A model generated the notes under the pieces. It saw nothing but the letters and a program-made list of their open reading frames with translations. It was not told the DNA's origin and made no database searches. DNA of 64,000 nucleotides from Oscillospiraceae bacterium. GTDB lineage: Bacteria; Bacillota; Clostridia; Oscillospirales; Oscillospiraceae. Below are positions 8,800-18,731 of this stretch, piece after piece. Location of the stretch: NCBI GenBank assembly GCA_017456645.1, contig JAFTIZ010000004.1, positions 93,963 through 157,962 on the forward strand, written 5' to 3'. Numbering within the stretch: position 1 is the stretch's first letter; each line of letters begins with the position of its first letter. The position numbers and the translations under genes were made by a program.

Positions 8800-8803
8800 A
8801 ATT

Positions 8804-9628
8804 TTAGTTCGCAGCCTCAATAGCGGCGATGACGCCGTCCACATTGGCGGTATCCATGCTCTCCATCTGACCGTTATCGTAGCTCTCAGCCACCTTGGGA
8901 TCAATGGGCAGCCGTGCCAGCACCGGCAGACCGAAGGAAGCAGCCACTTCGTCCAAATGGCTCTGGCCAAACACATTGATCTTCTTGCCGCAATCGGGGC
9001 ACCGGAGATAGGAATAGTTCTCCACAAAGCCCAGCACGGGAATGTGCATCATGTTCGCCATCTTGACCGCCTTGGAAACGATCATGCTCACCAGATCCTG
9101 AGGGCTGGTGACGATGACGATACCGTCCACCGGCAGGCTCTGGAACACGGTCAGAGGCACGTCGCCGGTTCCTGGAGGCATATCTACGAACAGATAATCC
9201 ACATCCTCCCAGATCACATCGGTCCAGAACTGCTTGACAGCACCGGCGATGACCGGGCCACGCCAGACAACGGGATCATTGGGATTATCCAGCAGCAGAT
9301 TGATGGACATAACCTGAATGCCGCCCTTGCTGAGGGCAGGATAAATGCCATCCTCATTGGCACCCTGGCACTCGTTGACACCGAAGGCCGTTGGTGCGGA
9401 AGGGCCGGTGATATCCGCATCCAGAACGCCCACGCGCTTGCCCTTGCGGGACATGGCCACTGCCAGCATGGAAGTGACCGTGGACTTACCCACGCCGCCC
9501 TTGCCGGACACAACGGCAATGACTTTCTTTACACTTGCCTTGGGGTTCAGGGTAGCCAGCAGGCTCTCAGCCTTGCGCTCGCTGCAATCACTGCCGCAGC
9601 TGCTGCAATTACCATTACAAGAACTCAT
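8804..9628 (-). CDS. apbC: Mrp/NBP35-family iron-sulfur cluster carrier ATPase
   Basis: 274 residues. The deviant Walker A SGKGGVGKST (about 40-49), LDADITGPS and DMPPGTGD identify the Mrp/ApbC family, which bind and transfer 4Fe-4S clusters to apoproteins in the cytoplasm. The N-terminus is cysteine rich (CNGNCSSCGSDC), as in NBP35-like members, and a CPDCG pair near residue 207 is the usual bridging cluster site. The start follows AAAGGAGC. A terminator follows, so it is probably monocistronic. Confidence 0.93.
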   Translation of the reverse strand: MSSCNGNCSSCGSDCSERKAESLLATLNPKASVKKVIAVVSGKGGVGKSTVTSMLAVAMSRKGKRVGVLDADITGPSAPTAFGVNECQGANEDGIYPALSKGGIQVMSINLLLDNPNDPVVWRGPVIAGAVKQFWTDVIWEDVDYLFVDMPPGTGDVPLTVFQSLPVDGIVIVTSPQDLVSMIVSKAVKMANMMHIPVLGFVENYSYLRCPDCGKKINVFGQSHLDEVAASFGLPVLARLPIDPKVAESYDNGQMESMDTANVDGVIAAIEAAN

Positions 9629-9686
9629 TTACATTCGCTCCTTTGAAAATTGTCTTTGCTTATTATAGGACTGTTAAAAGGTTGTG

Positions 9687-9902
9687 TCAACTGTTGAACA
9701 GTTCCTCCAATGCCGATTCGTCCAGAATCTCACCGTCGCTCACAAATTTTTCAATTTGTACATCACCGTCACGCATAAATTCCACTTCCCAGCGCCGACC
9801 AGGAACGGCGATCTCCACCATGATACTATCACGTACTCTGTTCAGTCGATAATATATATCGTTATCCTCTAGCTTTTGTAAAAAATCCAACAAATTACTC
9901 AT
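9687..9902 (-). CDS. Small hypothetical protein
   Basis: 71 residues, acidic C-terminus, no membrane segment. The pattern resembles small alpha/beta proteins (IMVEIAVPGRRWEVEFMRDGDVQIEKF) but no family is recognised. Good ribosome binding site GAGGAA; its start overlaps the 3' end of the DUF2500 gene by 8 bp, which indicates translational coupling and supports it as real. Confidence 0.65.
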   Translation of the reverse strand: MSNLLDFLQKLEDNDIYYRLNRVRDSIMVEIAVPGRRWEVEFMRDGDVQIEKFVSDGEILDESALEELFNS

Positions 9903-10269
9903 GATATTTCCTCACAAATCCCAAATACCGGGTGCCCTGGAAGGTCAGGTCGCCGATATCTCCCTCCACCAGCATGCCGTACTCCTGGCCGCTGACGTGA
10001 AGCTCCATTCGATCGCCACTTGCAAACTGGAAGGTGGCATAATAGGTGGTGGAAGTGGATGTATGGCCCACATGGCCCGTTCCGTGATGGTGATGATGCC
10101 GGGAAACATTGGTGCGCTTGGTGACCACAGTAGCCGGCACAGTCAACCGGGGCGAATGGTTGTTATTATTCCACTCCCTAATCCCCTTCACCGCCGTCAC
10201 AACGAACACGCCAATCACAAGGAAAAATACCAGAAAAAACATGATTTGAAATAATCCAAATGAAAACAT
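9895..10269 (-). CDS. DUF2500-type membrane protein
   Basis: 124 residues. One N-terminal transmembrane helix (about 5-26) is followed by a basic segment, the VPATVVTKRTNV strand typical of DUF2500, a run of five histidines with more His/Thr nearby (about 59-73), and beta strands ending LTFQGTRYLGF. The family has no known function. The His run may bind metal, which is only inference. Start follows GGAGGG; the ABC-F gene ends 3 bp upstream, so it is in the same operon. Confidence 0.75.
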   Translation of the reverse strand: MFSFGLFQIMFFLVFFLVIGVFVVTAVKGIREWNNNNHSPRLTVPATVVTKRTNVSRHHHHHGTGHVGHTSTSTTYYATFQFASGDRMELHVSGQEYGMLVEGDIGDLTFQGTRYLGFVRKYHE

Positions 10270-10272
10270 TTC

Positions 10273-12138
10273 TTATCCCTCCTGGGCTTGCTCCCACTGC
10301 TCCATAATATCCATCAGTACCATTTCCGCCTCTTCCTTTTCCGCAAGCAGACGACTCAACTCCTGGTAATCCGCAGCAGCGGCATCGATCTTTTCGTCAA
10401 ATTCCGCCACGATCTTTTCCTGCTTTTCGATCTCCCGTTCCAGACGGCGGATCAGTTTTTCCTGCTCCTTGGTGCCGCCCTTGGGCTTCTCTTTTTTGGG
10501 CTTGGGTGCAGCGGTCACAACGGGCTTTGCCGCCTGCTCATGCTCGATGATAGCGCGATATTTGGCATAACCGCAGGGAAAATCTCTTATCTGTCCATCC
10601 TCCAGCAGCCAAATACGTTCAGCAAACTTTTCGATGAAATAGCGGTCATGGGAAACGAACAGCAGCACGCCCTCGAATTCTTCAATGGCCGCCTCAACCC
10701 ACTCACGGGATGCAATATCCAGATGGTTCGTCGGCTCATCGAGAATCAGCAGATTGATCTTCTCATCCATCAGCATGCACAGCCGAAGACGGGATTGCTC
10801 ACCGCCGGAAAGGGTGCCCACGGTCTTGAACACATCCTCGCCCTGAAACATAAACGCACCGAGGCGATCCCGCGCCATCTGGGGCGTGCAGTTCTTCTCA
10901 TAGAGCATGGTATCGTAAAGCGTCCGTTCCGGATGGTTGAATTTAATGATCTGAGGCAGATATCCCCATTTCACTGTAGGGCCGAATTGCAGCTTGCCTT
11001 CGCAATCTTCTTCGCCCAGCAGGCACTTGATGAAGGTGGATTTTCCGGTGCCATTGTCGCCAAGCAGAGCGATCCGCTCGCCACCCTCAACATTCAGATT
11101 CACATCAGAGAACAACGTCCGCTGGCCGAAAGCCTTGCTAACGTTTTTCATTTTGAATACCACATCGCCGGAAAATTCCTTCTCACCAAAGCTGGCCTTC
11201 ATGGTCTTTTCCGTCTTGGGCTTCTCCGTCTTTTTTATGCGCTCCATCCGGTGCTGAATGGACATGGCACGGCGGTAGAGGGTGCGATTATTGATACCCC
11301 AGCCCTTCATCCGCTCCACAGTATAGCCCAGCTGCTTCAGTTTCGCCTGCTCCTGCTCATACTGCTTCATTTGCAGGTCAAAGCGAGCCTGCTTTTCATC
11401 CATATAGAAGGAATAGTTGCCGGAATAAAACTCCGCATGACCATCGGTAATTTCAATGACCCGATCCGCCACCTGATCGATAAAGTAGCGGTCATGGGAG
11501 ATAGCAAGGACAGTGCCCTTGAAGTTGTTTATATAGTTTTCCAACCATTCCACGCTGCGAAGATCCAGATGGTTGGTGGGCTCATCCAGCAGCAGAATGT
11601 CCGTCTTTTCCAGCAGCAAACGTGCAAGGTTCATCCGTGTCTTTTCACCGCCGGACAGGCTGTCAAATTCCTGAACCCGCTGCTCCGCAGTGATGCCCAG
11701 ACCGTTACAGATCTTGTCCACATCCACGTCTATCTCGTAGCCGCCACCGGATTGGAATCGATTGGTTAGATTGTCATATTCCCGCAGTTGATCGGCGGTA
11801 GCGCCGGCCGACATAGCCTGCTCCAGTGCCTCCATTTTCGCCTTGATGTTCATCAGGCCGGTATAGGCCGAGCGCAGCACATCCTCCACAGTATAACCGG
11901 CAGGAAATTTGGGAATCTGAGAGATCAGGCCGATACGCTTGTTGGGATTCACATAAACCTGACCGTCATCATAATCCATTTCGCCGGTGAGGATCTTGAA
12001 CAGAGTGGTCTTACCGCAGCCGTTGCGGCCTACGATTGCCACGCACTCCCCTTCCTGAATATCGAAGGTCAGCCCCTGCAGCAAATTTTCACCAATAACG
12101 AAAAACTTTGTTAAGTTGTTGACTGATATATCTACCAT
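10273..12138 (-). CDS. ABC-F family ATPase
   Basis: 621 residues with two ATP-binding cassettes and no membrane domain, the mark of ABC-F proteins that act on the ribosomal E site. Cassette 1 has GRNGCGKTT, LSGGEKTRMNLARLL and LLLDEPTNHLD; cassette 2 has GDNGTGKST, LSGGEQSRLRLCML and LILDEPTNHLD. The linker between them is about 80 residues and the C-terminus is a charged coiled coil (about 545-615), as in Uup/YdiF-type members. ATG 12138 has GGAG 7 bp upstream and lies 4 bp after the RNase M5 stop. Whether it is a housekeeping translation factor or an antibiotic-protection type cannot be told from sequence; the housekeeping context favours the former. Confidence 0.92.
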   Translation of the reverse strand: MVDISVNNLTKFFVIGENLLQGLTFDIQEGECVAIVGRNGCGKTTLFKILTGEMDYDDGQVYVNPNKRIGLISQIPKFPAGYTVEDVLRSAYTGLMNIKAKMEALEQAMSAGATADQLREYDNLTNRFQSGGGYEIDVDVDKICNGLGITAEQRVQEFDSLSGGEKTRMNLARLLLEKTDILLLDEPTNHLDLRSVEWLENYINNFKGTVLAISHDRYFIDQVADRVIEITDGHAEFYSGNYSFYMDEKQARFDLQMKQYEQEQAKLKQLGYTVERMKGWGINNRTLYRRAMSIQHRMERIKKTEKPKTEKTMKASFGEKEFSGDVVFKMKNVSKAFGQRTLFSDVNLNVEGGERIALLGDNGTGKSTFIKCLLGEEDCEGKLQFGPTVKWGYLPQIIKFNHPERTLYDTMLYEKNCTPQMARDRLGAFMFQGEDVFKTVGTLSGGEQSRLRLCMLMDEKINLLILDEPTNHLDIASREWVEAAIEEFEGVLLFVSHDRYFIEKFAERIWLLEDGQIRDFPCGYAKYRAIIEHEQAAKPVVTAAPKPKKEKPKGGTKEQEKLIRRLEREIEKQEKIVAEFDEKIDAAAADYQELSRLLAEKEEAEMVLMDIMEQWEQAQEG

Positions 12139-12142
12139 GGTG

Positions 12143-12730
12143 TTACTCCAAATTATCCACAATGGCTGTTAGCTCATCCAAAGTATACAGCACATTCAGT
12201 GCCTGCAGCATAGCGTTGGCGCTCATATACTCCGGCAGCTCCAGCTTTTTCAGAAGAGCCAGCCGTTTTGAGCTGCTGTCCTTGCCGCCGGAAAGCCCCA
12301 ACTCCATCAGATCCTGCTTCGTGATCTGCGCGCAAGCCATTACCGCATCTCCTTCAATGGTTGCGCCGCTGCGGCGCAGAGCATCAAGGATGACATCCCT
12401 TGTCATACCCTCAACGCCCAGCTTGCCTTCCTTACCGGGGGCAGACTTACGTCGCTCCTTGCCATAAATATCGGGAATGTAGGCATGCTTCAGCTGTTCG
12501 GCGGGGATGCAGCTTTTGATCCGGTTGCGGATCACAAATCCTGCCCCGTCAGAGTCCGTAAACACGATCAATCCCCGCTTCTGTGCAACCCTCCGCAGCA
12601 ACTCCATTTTCTGCGCATCCTTAAAAATACCAAAGCCGTTGGTTTCAAAAATGGTTGCATCGATGATCTGGCTCAGGGTATTTTTATCGTAGCGACCCTC
12701 CACCACGATGGCTTCCTTGATCTTAATCAC
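12143..12730 (-). CDS. rnmV: Ribonuclease M5
   Basis: 195 residues from GTG 12730, chosen because AGGAGG sits 6 bp upstream. RNase M5 makes the mature ends of 5S rRNA in Gram-positive bacteria. A TOPRIM domain is seen with the catalytic Glu in VVEGRYDKNTL and the DxD in FTDSDGAGF, followed by the basic GKERRKSAPGKEGKLGVEGM region typical of the family. It overlaps holA by 8 bp. Confidence 0.93.
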   Translation of the reverse strand: MIKIKEAIVVEGRYDKNTLSQIIDATIFETNGFGIFKDAQKMELLRRVAQKRGLIVFTDSDGAGFVIRNRIKSCIPAEQLKHAYIPDIYGKERRKSAPGKEGKLGVEGMTRDVILDALRRSGATIEGDAVMACAQITKQDLMELGLSGGKDSSSKRLALLKKLELPEYMSANAMLQALNVLYTLDELTAIVDNLE

Positions 12731-13766
12731 GGCGAGCCTCCTGCGCAAGTTCCAGAATCAGCAGCTCCAGCAGCCGCTGGGGATCGTCAAAAGAGGTTTT
12801 GAGCTTCCGATCCGTTTCCAGCACTAGTTCCGCTGCCTTACGGCAAAACTCCGGACGAAACCGCCGCGCCGCATCCATGGCCTTTTGCGCGGGATAGGGC
12901 TTTTGACCGGTGAGCTTCATAAAGTCGCCCACCTGCTTGCCGTTATCCAGCAAAATGCGAGCCACGCTGATACGACGGAAATGAGCGCCAATAGCACCCA
13001 AAATTAACGTCGGTTCTTCCTGCAACTTCAGCAGCAGCTGCAGCTTCGCCAGCGCATCGCCGTAGCGGCCGCGCCCCATGGCATCGGTGATTTGAAAGAT
13101 CACCGCATCCAGTACCGGCTCCGTAACCGCATCGATATCCGTCTTGTGAATATGATCCGCTCCGGAATAGGCACAAATTTTATCGATCTCACCACTCAGG
13201 GCTGTCATGGTACCGCCGGTGATCTCCATCAGATACTGGCAAAGCTCCGACGAGATCCGCTTGCCCTTGGCAGCAAAGTGCCGGGTGATCCAGGGAATCA
13301 GATCCTTCGGCTCCTGCTTAGCAAACTCAACGATGGTGCCACCACCGACCGCATCCCACAGCTTTGTCAGCCGCTTGTCCGGCTTCCACGCAACCGTCAC
13401 ATAGGTGAAGACCACCGTGCAGTATTCGGGTACATCGGACAAAATTTCCGCAATCTTATTGCGTACATCCTCGGTCAGCTTAAAAAGGTCAATATCATCT
13501 ACCTGCACCAGCGTATGCTCCGCCATCATGGGCAGATTTTCCACAGCATCCGCAAAGGTTTGCAGATCAAAACTCTCTGCATTCAGGCGGTGATAGTTAA
13601 ACGACTCTGTCAGATCGTCCAGCAGCAGCTTTCTCAGCTGCTCCAGATAGTGATGCAGCAGAAATGTTTCCTCACCGTGGAAAAAATACAGGTTACCTAC
13701 AGATTTTGCCCGAAGCGCAGACTTCAGCTCCTGCAGAGCGCCGGTGTCCTGCTCTTTTTTTGCCAT
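12723..13766 (-). CDS. holA: DNA polymerase III delta subunit
   Basis: 347 residues, normal for HolA, the clamp-loader subunit that opens the sliding clamp. The N-terminal AAA+-like domain starts with NLYFFHGEETFLLHHYLEQL, followed by VDDIDLF and the C-terminal collar region containing LLKLQEEPTLILGAIGAHFRRI. Start has AGGAGG 7 bp upstream. It follows comEC by 4 bp, the usual comEC-holA order in Firmicutes. Confidence 0.93.
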   Translation of the reverse strand: MAKKEQDTGALQELKSALRAKSVGNLYFFHGEETFLLHHYLEQLRKLLLDDLTESFNYHRLNAESFDLQTFADAVENLPMMAEHTLVQVDDIDLFKLTEDVRNKIAEILSDVPEYCTVVFTYVTVAWKPDKRLTKLWDAVGGGTIVEFAKQEPKDLIPWITRHFAAKGKRISSELCQYLMEITGGTMTALSGEIDKICAYSGADHIHKTDIDAVTEPVLDAVIFQITDAMGRGRYGDALAKLQLLLKLQEEPTLILGAIGAHFRRISVARILLDNGKQVGDFMKLTGQKPYPAQKAMDAARRFRPEFCRKAAELVLETDRKLKTSFDDPQRLLELLILELAQEARRD

Positions 13767-13770
13767 GGTG

Positions 13771-16014
13771 TCACCTCCTGAAAATAATAGTTCCGTCCTC
13801 GTCGGTTCTGTATACGAAGCAGCCGATCCGCTCCAGCCGCCCGATCACGTCGGCATGAGGATGGCCGTAATAATTGTCTTTTCCTACGGAGATAAAGGCA
13901 TACTCCGGCATGGTCGCCGCCAGCAGTTCCTCGCAGGTAGAGGACTTAGAGCCATGGTGACCGGCCACCAATGCATCCAGATCCGGCAGTTCCTTCTCCC
14001 TCAGCAGCAGCTTTTCACCCAAACTGCTAAGATCTCCGGTAATCAGTATATCACAGTTTTCATCCCGGAACAAGACACAAAGACCGCTTTCGTTGTCCGA
14101 AGTGGATAAAATCGGCGCAAAAACGGTGATCTCCCCCTGTTCCCACTGAACCAGCATATCTTCGTTCACATAGATCTCCCTGCCGCTGCAATACGGCAGG
14201 ATGGTTTGCAGGATCTCGTCCTCGTCGGCACTGTCCGGCAGGAACACCGCATCCGCGCTCACTCTGCTGAGCAGATATCCCACGCCGCCGGCGTGATCCC
14301 GATCGTAATGGGTCACGATCACGCCATCCAGCCGGCTGATTCCCTGAGAAAGCAAGGTTTCCGCAACCAGATCCGCCGCTTCCGCATCCCGATCGCCACC
14401 GCAATCCACAAGATATGTCTTGCCATTGGATTGAAGGATGATGCACTGCCCCTGCCCGACATCCAGTACGGTCATGCGTGTATCGTCGGTCAGCGGCTCC
14501 ATCCACGAAAGCACCAGCGCAAGGCACAAGCCCATCACGCCACAGCAGATCAAAACGAAAGGCTGTCGATTTTTAGACAGCAAGAACACAAATATCAGCA
14601 GGTAAACCAGCACCAGCCACAGTACAATGAAAATGCTTTTCGTGTAGACCGCCGCCAGCGGAATGGATGACAGCAGCTTCGCCGCCGTTACCACATAACG
14701 GATCAGCCAGCTGACGCACCACGCCAGCAACGCTGCGCCTTGTGTCCAGACAAACGACAGCAGACACACAGCTATGATGCCGTAAAAACAAAAACTCACC
14801 ACCCACAAAGTGAGCAGATTTGTCACGATGCTGATTAGGCTAACCGCGCCAAAATAGCAAGCCACCAGCGGAGTTGTGAAAAACATGGCGCTTACGGTCA
14901 CGCCCACGCCGCTGGAAATCCAACTGCGAATGCGGGTCTTGATGTTCTTGCCCTTCCAATCCTTCCAGAAGGAGAATCCGTCGATCCACCCTGTGATGCG
15001 CTTAGAAAACAGAAAGATACCAGCCATGCAGCCAACCGACAGCTGAAAGCTGGCCGAAGTGATCACGACCGGGTTCACCGCCAGCATACATATCACCGCA
15101 AAGGCCAGCGCCGTCAGCGGATCATACTCCCGATTGAACACCAGCGCCAGCACCATAAGACTCTGCATCAGGCACGCACGGGTCACCGATGGTGTAAAGC
15201 CGGCCACCGCAGCGAATAACAGCAGAACCGGGATGCCGATCAGCGCCATCAGATACCGCCGTCTGCCGCAAAGCAGCGCGATCACCGCAAACAGAATTGA
15301 TACATGAAGTCCTGACACCGCAATTATATGGCTGATGCCGCTGACCTTAAAACTGGTAGTGACTTCATAACTCACATCCGACCGGTCGCCCAGCAACAGA
15401 GCCTTGGCAAAGTACGCAGTATCCTCAGGAAACGCCCTGTCCAATGCCGTCAGCAGCCGCTGACGCAGTACAGCGGGAAAGTGGGCATCCGAAATCGAGG
15501 GTGCTTCCTCATAAACAGCATCCCCCTTCGGATACGCCAGCAGGAAAATGCCGTTGCCCCGGTGGTAGGTCGGCTCTTCCATCCCGCCGGCTGTATAGCG
15601 CAGGCGGAATTCACCGGTCACATGATCACCGGGCAGCAGTTCTTTATGATCCTTCAAATACAGGATCACAGAATAAGGCTTGCCATTTATACTGACACGG
15701 GCTTCCACAGCGCTGCCGTAATCCGTTTTGTAGCTGTAGTCCGTAGCCTCAGCATAAAGCTCCAAAATCTGTCCGTCCGTCTGACGAGCATCTCGCAGAT
15801 ACATTGCATCGTAGGCGCAAAACCACCCCATGCCCAGAGCAATTCCCAGAAGCACCGCTGCAAATATGCGAAAGTGCTTCCATTTCCGGATCAAAAACAA
15901 GAAAGCGATGCTAAGCACAAGCGCCGCAATTGCTATAGCCCAGTGGCAAAAAACATAGGCACCCAGCGCACAGGCTGCGCCGAAGCCTATGGTAAACCAC
16001 ATCAATTTTCGCAT
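13771..16014 (-). CDS. comEC: ComEC/Rec2 DNA uptake channel
   Basis: 747 residues in three parts: N-terminal membrane and soluble region (1-200) with the small-molecule/DNA-entry domain; a central competence domain (about 205-500) with many helices, containing KVSGISHIIAVSGLHVS; and a C-terminal metallo-beta-lactamase domain (from about 505) with THYDRDHAGG and HHGSKSS. ComEC carries single-stranded DNA across the membrane during transformation, and its C-terminal domain is thought to degrade the other strand. It is full length. With comEA at 3171-3551 it suggests a transformation pathway, though no pilus genes lie in this window. Confidence 0.94.
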   Translation of the reverse strand: MRKLMWFTIGFGAACALGAYVFCHWAIAIAALVLSIAFLFLIRKWKHFRIFAAVLLGIALGMGWFCAYDAMYLRDARQTDGQILELYAEATDYSYKTDYGSAVEARVSINGKPYSVILYLKDHKELLPGDHVTGEFRLRYTAGGMEEPTYHRGNGIFLLAYPKGDAVYEEAPSISDAHFPAVLRQRLLTALDRAFPEDTAYFAKALLLGDRSDVSYEVTTSFKVSGISHIIAVSGLHVSILFAVIALLCGRRRYLMALIGIPVLLLFAAVAGFTPSVTRACLMQSLMVLALVFNREYDPLTALAFAVICMLAVNPVVITSASFQLSVGCMAGIFLFSKRITGWIDGFSFWKDWKGKNIKTRIRSWISSGVGVTVSAMFFTTPLVACYFGAVSLISIVTNLLTLWVVSFCFYGIIAVCLLSFVWTQGAALLAWCVSWLIRYVVTAAKLLSSIPLAAVYTKSIFIVLWLVLVYLLIFVFLLSKNRQPFVLICCGVMGLCLALVLSWMEPLTDDTRMTVLDVGQGQCIILQSNGKTYLVDCGGDRDAEAADLVAETLLSQGISRLDGVIVTHYDRDHAGGVGYLLSRVSADAVFLPDSADEDEILQTILPYCSGREIYVNEDMLVQWEQGEITVFAPILSTSDNESGLCVLFRDENCDILITGDLSSLGEKLLLREKELPDLDALVAGHHGSKSSTCEELLAATMPEYAFISVGKDNYYGHPHADVIGRLERIGCFVYRTDEDGTIIFRR

Positions 16015-16033
16015 GACGCAGCCCTCCTTTCAT

Positions 16034-16063
16034 AAAAATGGGCACCGCAAAAGCGGTGCCCAC
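16034..16063 (-). terminator. Intrinsic terminator after alaS
   Basis: TGGGCACCGC and its perfect complement around a TTTT loop, followed by T5 on the minus strand, between alaS and comEC. Confidence 0.88.
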
Positions 16064-16068
16064 ATGGA

Positions 16069-18705
16069 TCAATTTACCTTGGATGCGATGAAATCATCCA
16101 CCAGCGCAAGGGCATTGTCCACCTTGTTAGGATCCTTGCCGCCGCCCATGGCGCTGTCGGGCTTGCCGCCGCCGCTGCCGCCGCAGGCGGTGCAGACCAG
16201 CTTCACCAGATCACCGGCCTTGACACCCTTGGCAACAGCATCCTTGCCGCAAACGGCCAGGAAGGTAAGCTTGTCGCCGTTGACAGAAGCCAGAACAGCC
16301 GCAACCGTTGCGTCCTTATCCCGCAGCAGATCGCCCATCTGGCGCAGCTTGTTGGCATCCGCACCGGGGATCACAGCGGTCAGAACCTTCAAGCCGCCAA
16401 TATTGTGGGAGCCGAACAGGAAGCGATCCACCTCACCGGCAGCCTCCTTGGCCTTAAAGCTTTCGATAGCCTTCTTCAGGTTCTTGATTTCCTCCAACTG
16501 AGCCTGAATTTTATCCATCAGATCCGCGGGCTTGACCTTCATCTGAGCGCAAGCGGAATAAATCAGCTCACGGTTCTTAGCCATATCGTCCAGGCACTCC
16601 TTACCGGTGATGGCAACGATACGGCGCACGCCGGAGGCGACGCTGCCTTCGCTTTCGATGCGGAAGGGGCCGACCTTAGCGGTGTTATCCAGATGGGTAC
16701 CGCCGCACAGCTCGATGGACCAGCCGCCCATGTTGACCACACGGACAGTATCGCCATACTTCTCGCTGAACAGAGCGGTGGCGCCCATGGCCTTGGCCTC
16801 ATCAATGGGCATTTCACGGGTCTCGATGTTGTAGCCCTCCAGAACGGCGTTCTGAACAATCTCATCAACCTTCGCCATTTCCTCGGCGGTCACAGCGGAG
16901 TAATGGGTAAAGTCAAAGCGAAGACGATCAGGCTCAACCAGGCTGCCCTGCTGATGCACATGGTCTCCCAGCACAGAAACAAGAGCCTTCTGCAGCAGGT
17001 GGGTAGCGGAGTGGGCGCGCTTAATGGCGTTGCGGCGCTCCACATCGATGGAGGCGCAGACCAGATCGTCCACCTTGATCATACCGCTGGTCATCTCGCC
17101 GTAGTGCAGGTACTTGCCGCCCTTATCCTTCTGAACGTTGTTGACAACAAAGCGGCTGTCGCCTACCAGCATCACACCATGGTCGGCCACCTGACCGCCC
17201 ATTTCGGCATAGAAAGGAGTCTTATCCAGCACGATGATGCCCTTTTCGCCGCCGGCAATAGAGCCGCTGAGCTCCTCGCCCACGCACACAGCCACAACCT
17301 TGGCATCACAAACATTGGTGGTATAGCCCACAAACTCGGTGGGCTTGATCTCCTGACCCAGATCGATGCCGGCCCAGCCCAGATCGCCCATCTTCAGCCG
17401 ATCCTCACGGGCACGGATACGCTGCTCCTCACGGCAGGCAACGTACTTCTCCATATCCACAGTCATGCCTTCATCTTCCAGCATTTCCACGGTCAGATCC
17501 ACGGGGAAACCGTAGGTGTCAGACAGCAGGAAGGCGTCCGCACCGGAGAACACTGTAGCACCATTGGTCTTATGCTCAGCCAACTTTTCATTGAAAATGC
17601 GCATACCGGTGTCGATGGTCTTGGCGAAGCTCTCCTCCTCGGTCAGCACGGTCTTGACGATATAGTCAGCGCGCTCACGCAGGTAGCCGTAGTGGCTCTC
17701 ATTCTCCTGAATGACAGTCTCCACCACATCGAACAGGAAGGGTTTCTTCACACCCAGCAGACGGCCGTGACGGGCAGCGCGCCGCAGCAGACGGCGCAGA
17801 ACATAGCCACGACCCTCATTGGTGGGACGCACACCGTCGGCGATCATAAAGGTGGAAGCACGGATATGATCAGTGATAACACGCAGAGAAACGTCGGTCT
17901 TCACGCTCTGGCCGTAGGAAGCACCGGTGATAGCGGTAACCTTGTTGGTGATGTTCATGACCGTATCCACATCGAACAGGCTGTTCACGTCCTGACAGAC
18001 AACCGCCAGACGCTCCAGACCCATACCGGTGTCAATATTCTTCTGAGCCAGCTCGGTGTAGTTGCCCTGACCGTCGTTGTCGAACTGGGAGAACACGTTG
18101 TTCCAGACTTCCATGTAGCGATCGCACTCGCAGCCTACCTTACAATCGGGGCTGCCGCAGCCGTACTTCTCGCCACGGTCATAGTAAACCTCAGAGCAGG
18201 GGCCACAGGGGCCGGAGCCATGCTCCCAGAAGTTATCAGACTTACCGAAGCGGAAAATGCGATTGGGAGCCACGCCGATCTCCTTGTTCCAGATCTCGAA
18301 GGCCTCATCGTCATTTTCATAAATGGAAGGATACAGCCGGCTCTCCTCCAGACCAACAACTTTGGTCAGGAACTCCCAGCACCAGGCAATCGCCTCATGC
18401 TTGAAGTAATCGCCAAAGGAGAAGTTGCCCAGCATCTCAAAATAGGTGCCGTGGCGAGCGGTCTTGCCGATGTTCTCGATATCGCCGGTACGGATGCACT
18501 TCTGGCAAGTGCAGACACGGCGGCGAGGCGGCTCAACCTCGCCCTTGAAGTAAGGCTTCATGGGTGCCATGCCGGAGTTGATCAGCAGCAGGGACTGATC
18601 ATTCTGAGGAATCAGGGAAAAGCTGGGCAGACGAAGATGGCCTTTGCTTTCGAAGTAACTCAGGAACATCTCGCGCAGTTCATTTACGCCATAGGGTTTT
18701 GTCAT
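16069..18705 (-). CDS. alaS: Alanyl-tRNA synthetase
   Basis: 878 residues, full length. Class II aminoacylation core (about 1-240) starts MTKPYGVNELREMFLSYFESKGH and contains the GMAPMKPYF motif; a cysteine-rich segment CGSPDCKVGCEC lies near residue 190. The editing domain has HSATHLL and ELCGGTHLDNT, the zinc/editing site that clears Ser- and Gly-tRNA(Ala). The C-terminal DHHA1/C-Ala region ends with GGSGGGKPDSAMGGGKD. Start chosen at ATG 18705 with GGAGG upstream. Regulated by the T-box leader at 18732-18954. Confidence 0.96.
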   Translation of the reverse strand: MTKPYGVNELREMFLSYFESKGHLRLPSFSLIPQNDQSLLLINSGMAPMKPYFKGEVEPPRRRVCTCQKCIRTGDIENIGKTARHGTYFEMLGNFSFGDYFKHEAIAWCWEFLTKVVGLEESRLYPSIYENDDEAFEIWNKEIGVAPNRIFRFGKSDNFWEHGSGPCGPCSEVYYDRGEKYGCGSPDCKVGCECDRYMEVWNNVFSQFDNDGQGNYTELAQKNIDTGMGLERLAVVCQDVNSLFDVDTVMNITNKVTAITGASYGQSVKTDVSLRVITDHIRASTFMIADGVRPTNEGRGYVLRRLLRRAARHGRLLGVKKPFLFDVVETVIQENESHYGYLRERADYIVKTVLTEEESFAKTIDTGMRIFNEKLAEHKTNGATVFSGADAFLLSDTYGFPVDLTVEMLEDEGMTVDMEKYVACREEQRIRAREDRLKMGDLGWAGIDLGQEIKPTEFVGYTTNVCDAKVVAVCVGEELSGSIAGGEKGIIVLDKTPFYAEMGGQVADHGVMLVGDSRFVVNNVQKDKGGKYLHYGEMTSGMIKVDDLVCASIDVERRNAIKRAHSATHLLQKALVSVLGDHVHQQGSLVEPDRLRFDFTHYSAVTAEEMAKVDEIVQNAVLEGYNIETREMPIDEAKAMGATALFSEKYGDTVRVVNMGGWSIELCGGTHLDNTAKVGPFRIESEGSVASGVRRIVAITGKECLDDMAKNRELIYSACAQMKVKPADLMDKIQAQLEEIKNLKKAIESFKAKEAAGEVDRFLFGSHNIGGLKVLTAVIPGADANKLRQMGDLLRDKDATVAAVLASVNGDKLTFLAVCGKDAVAKGVKAGDLVKLVCTACGGSGGGKPDSAMGGGKDPNKVDNALALVDDFIASKVN

Positions 18706-18731
18706 TGGAATTACCTCCACAAAAAATACTA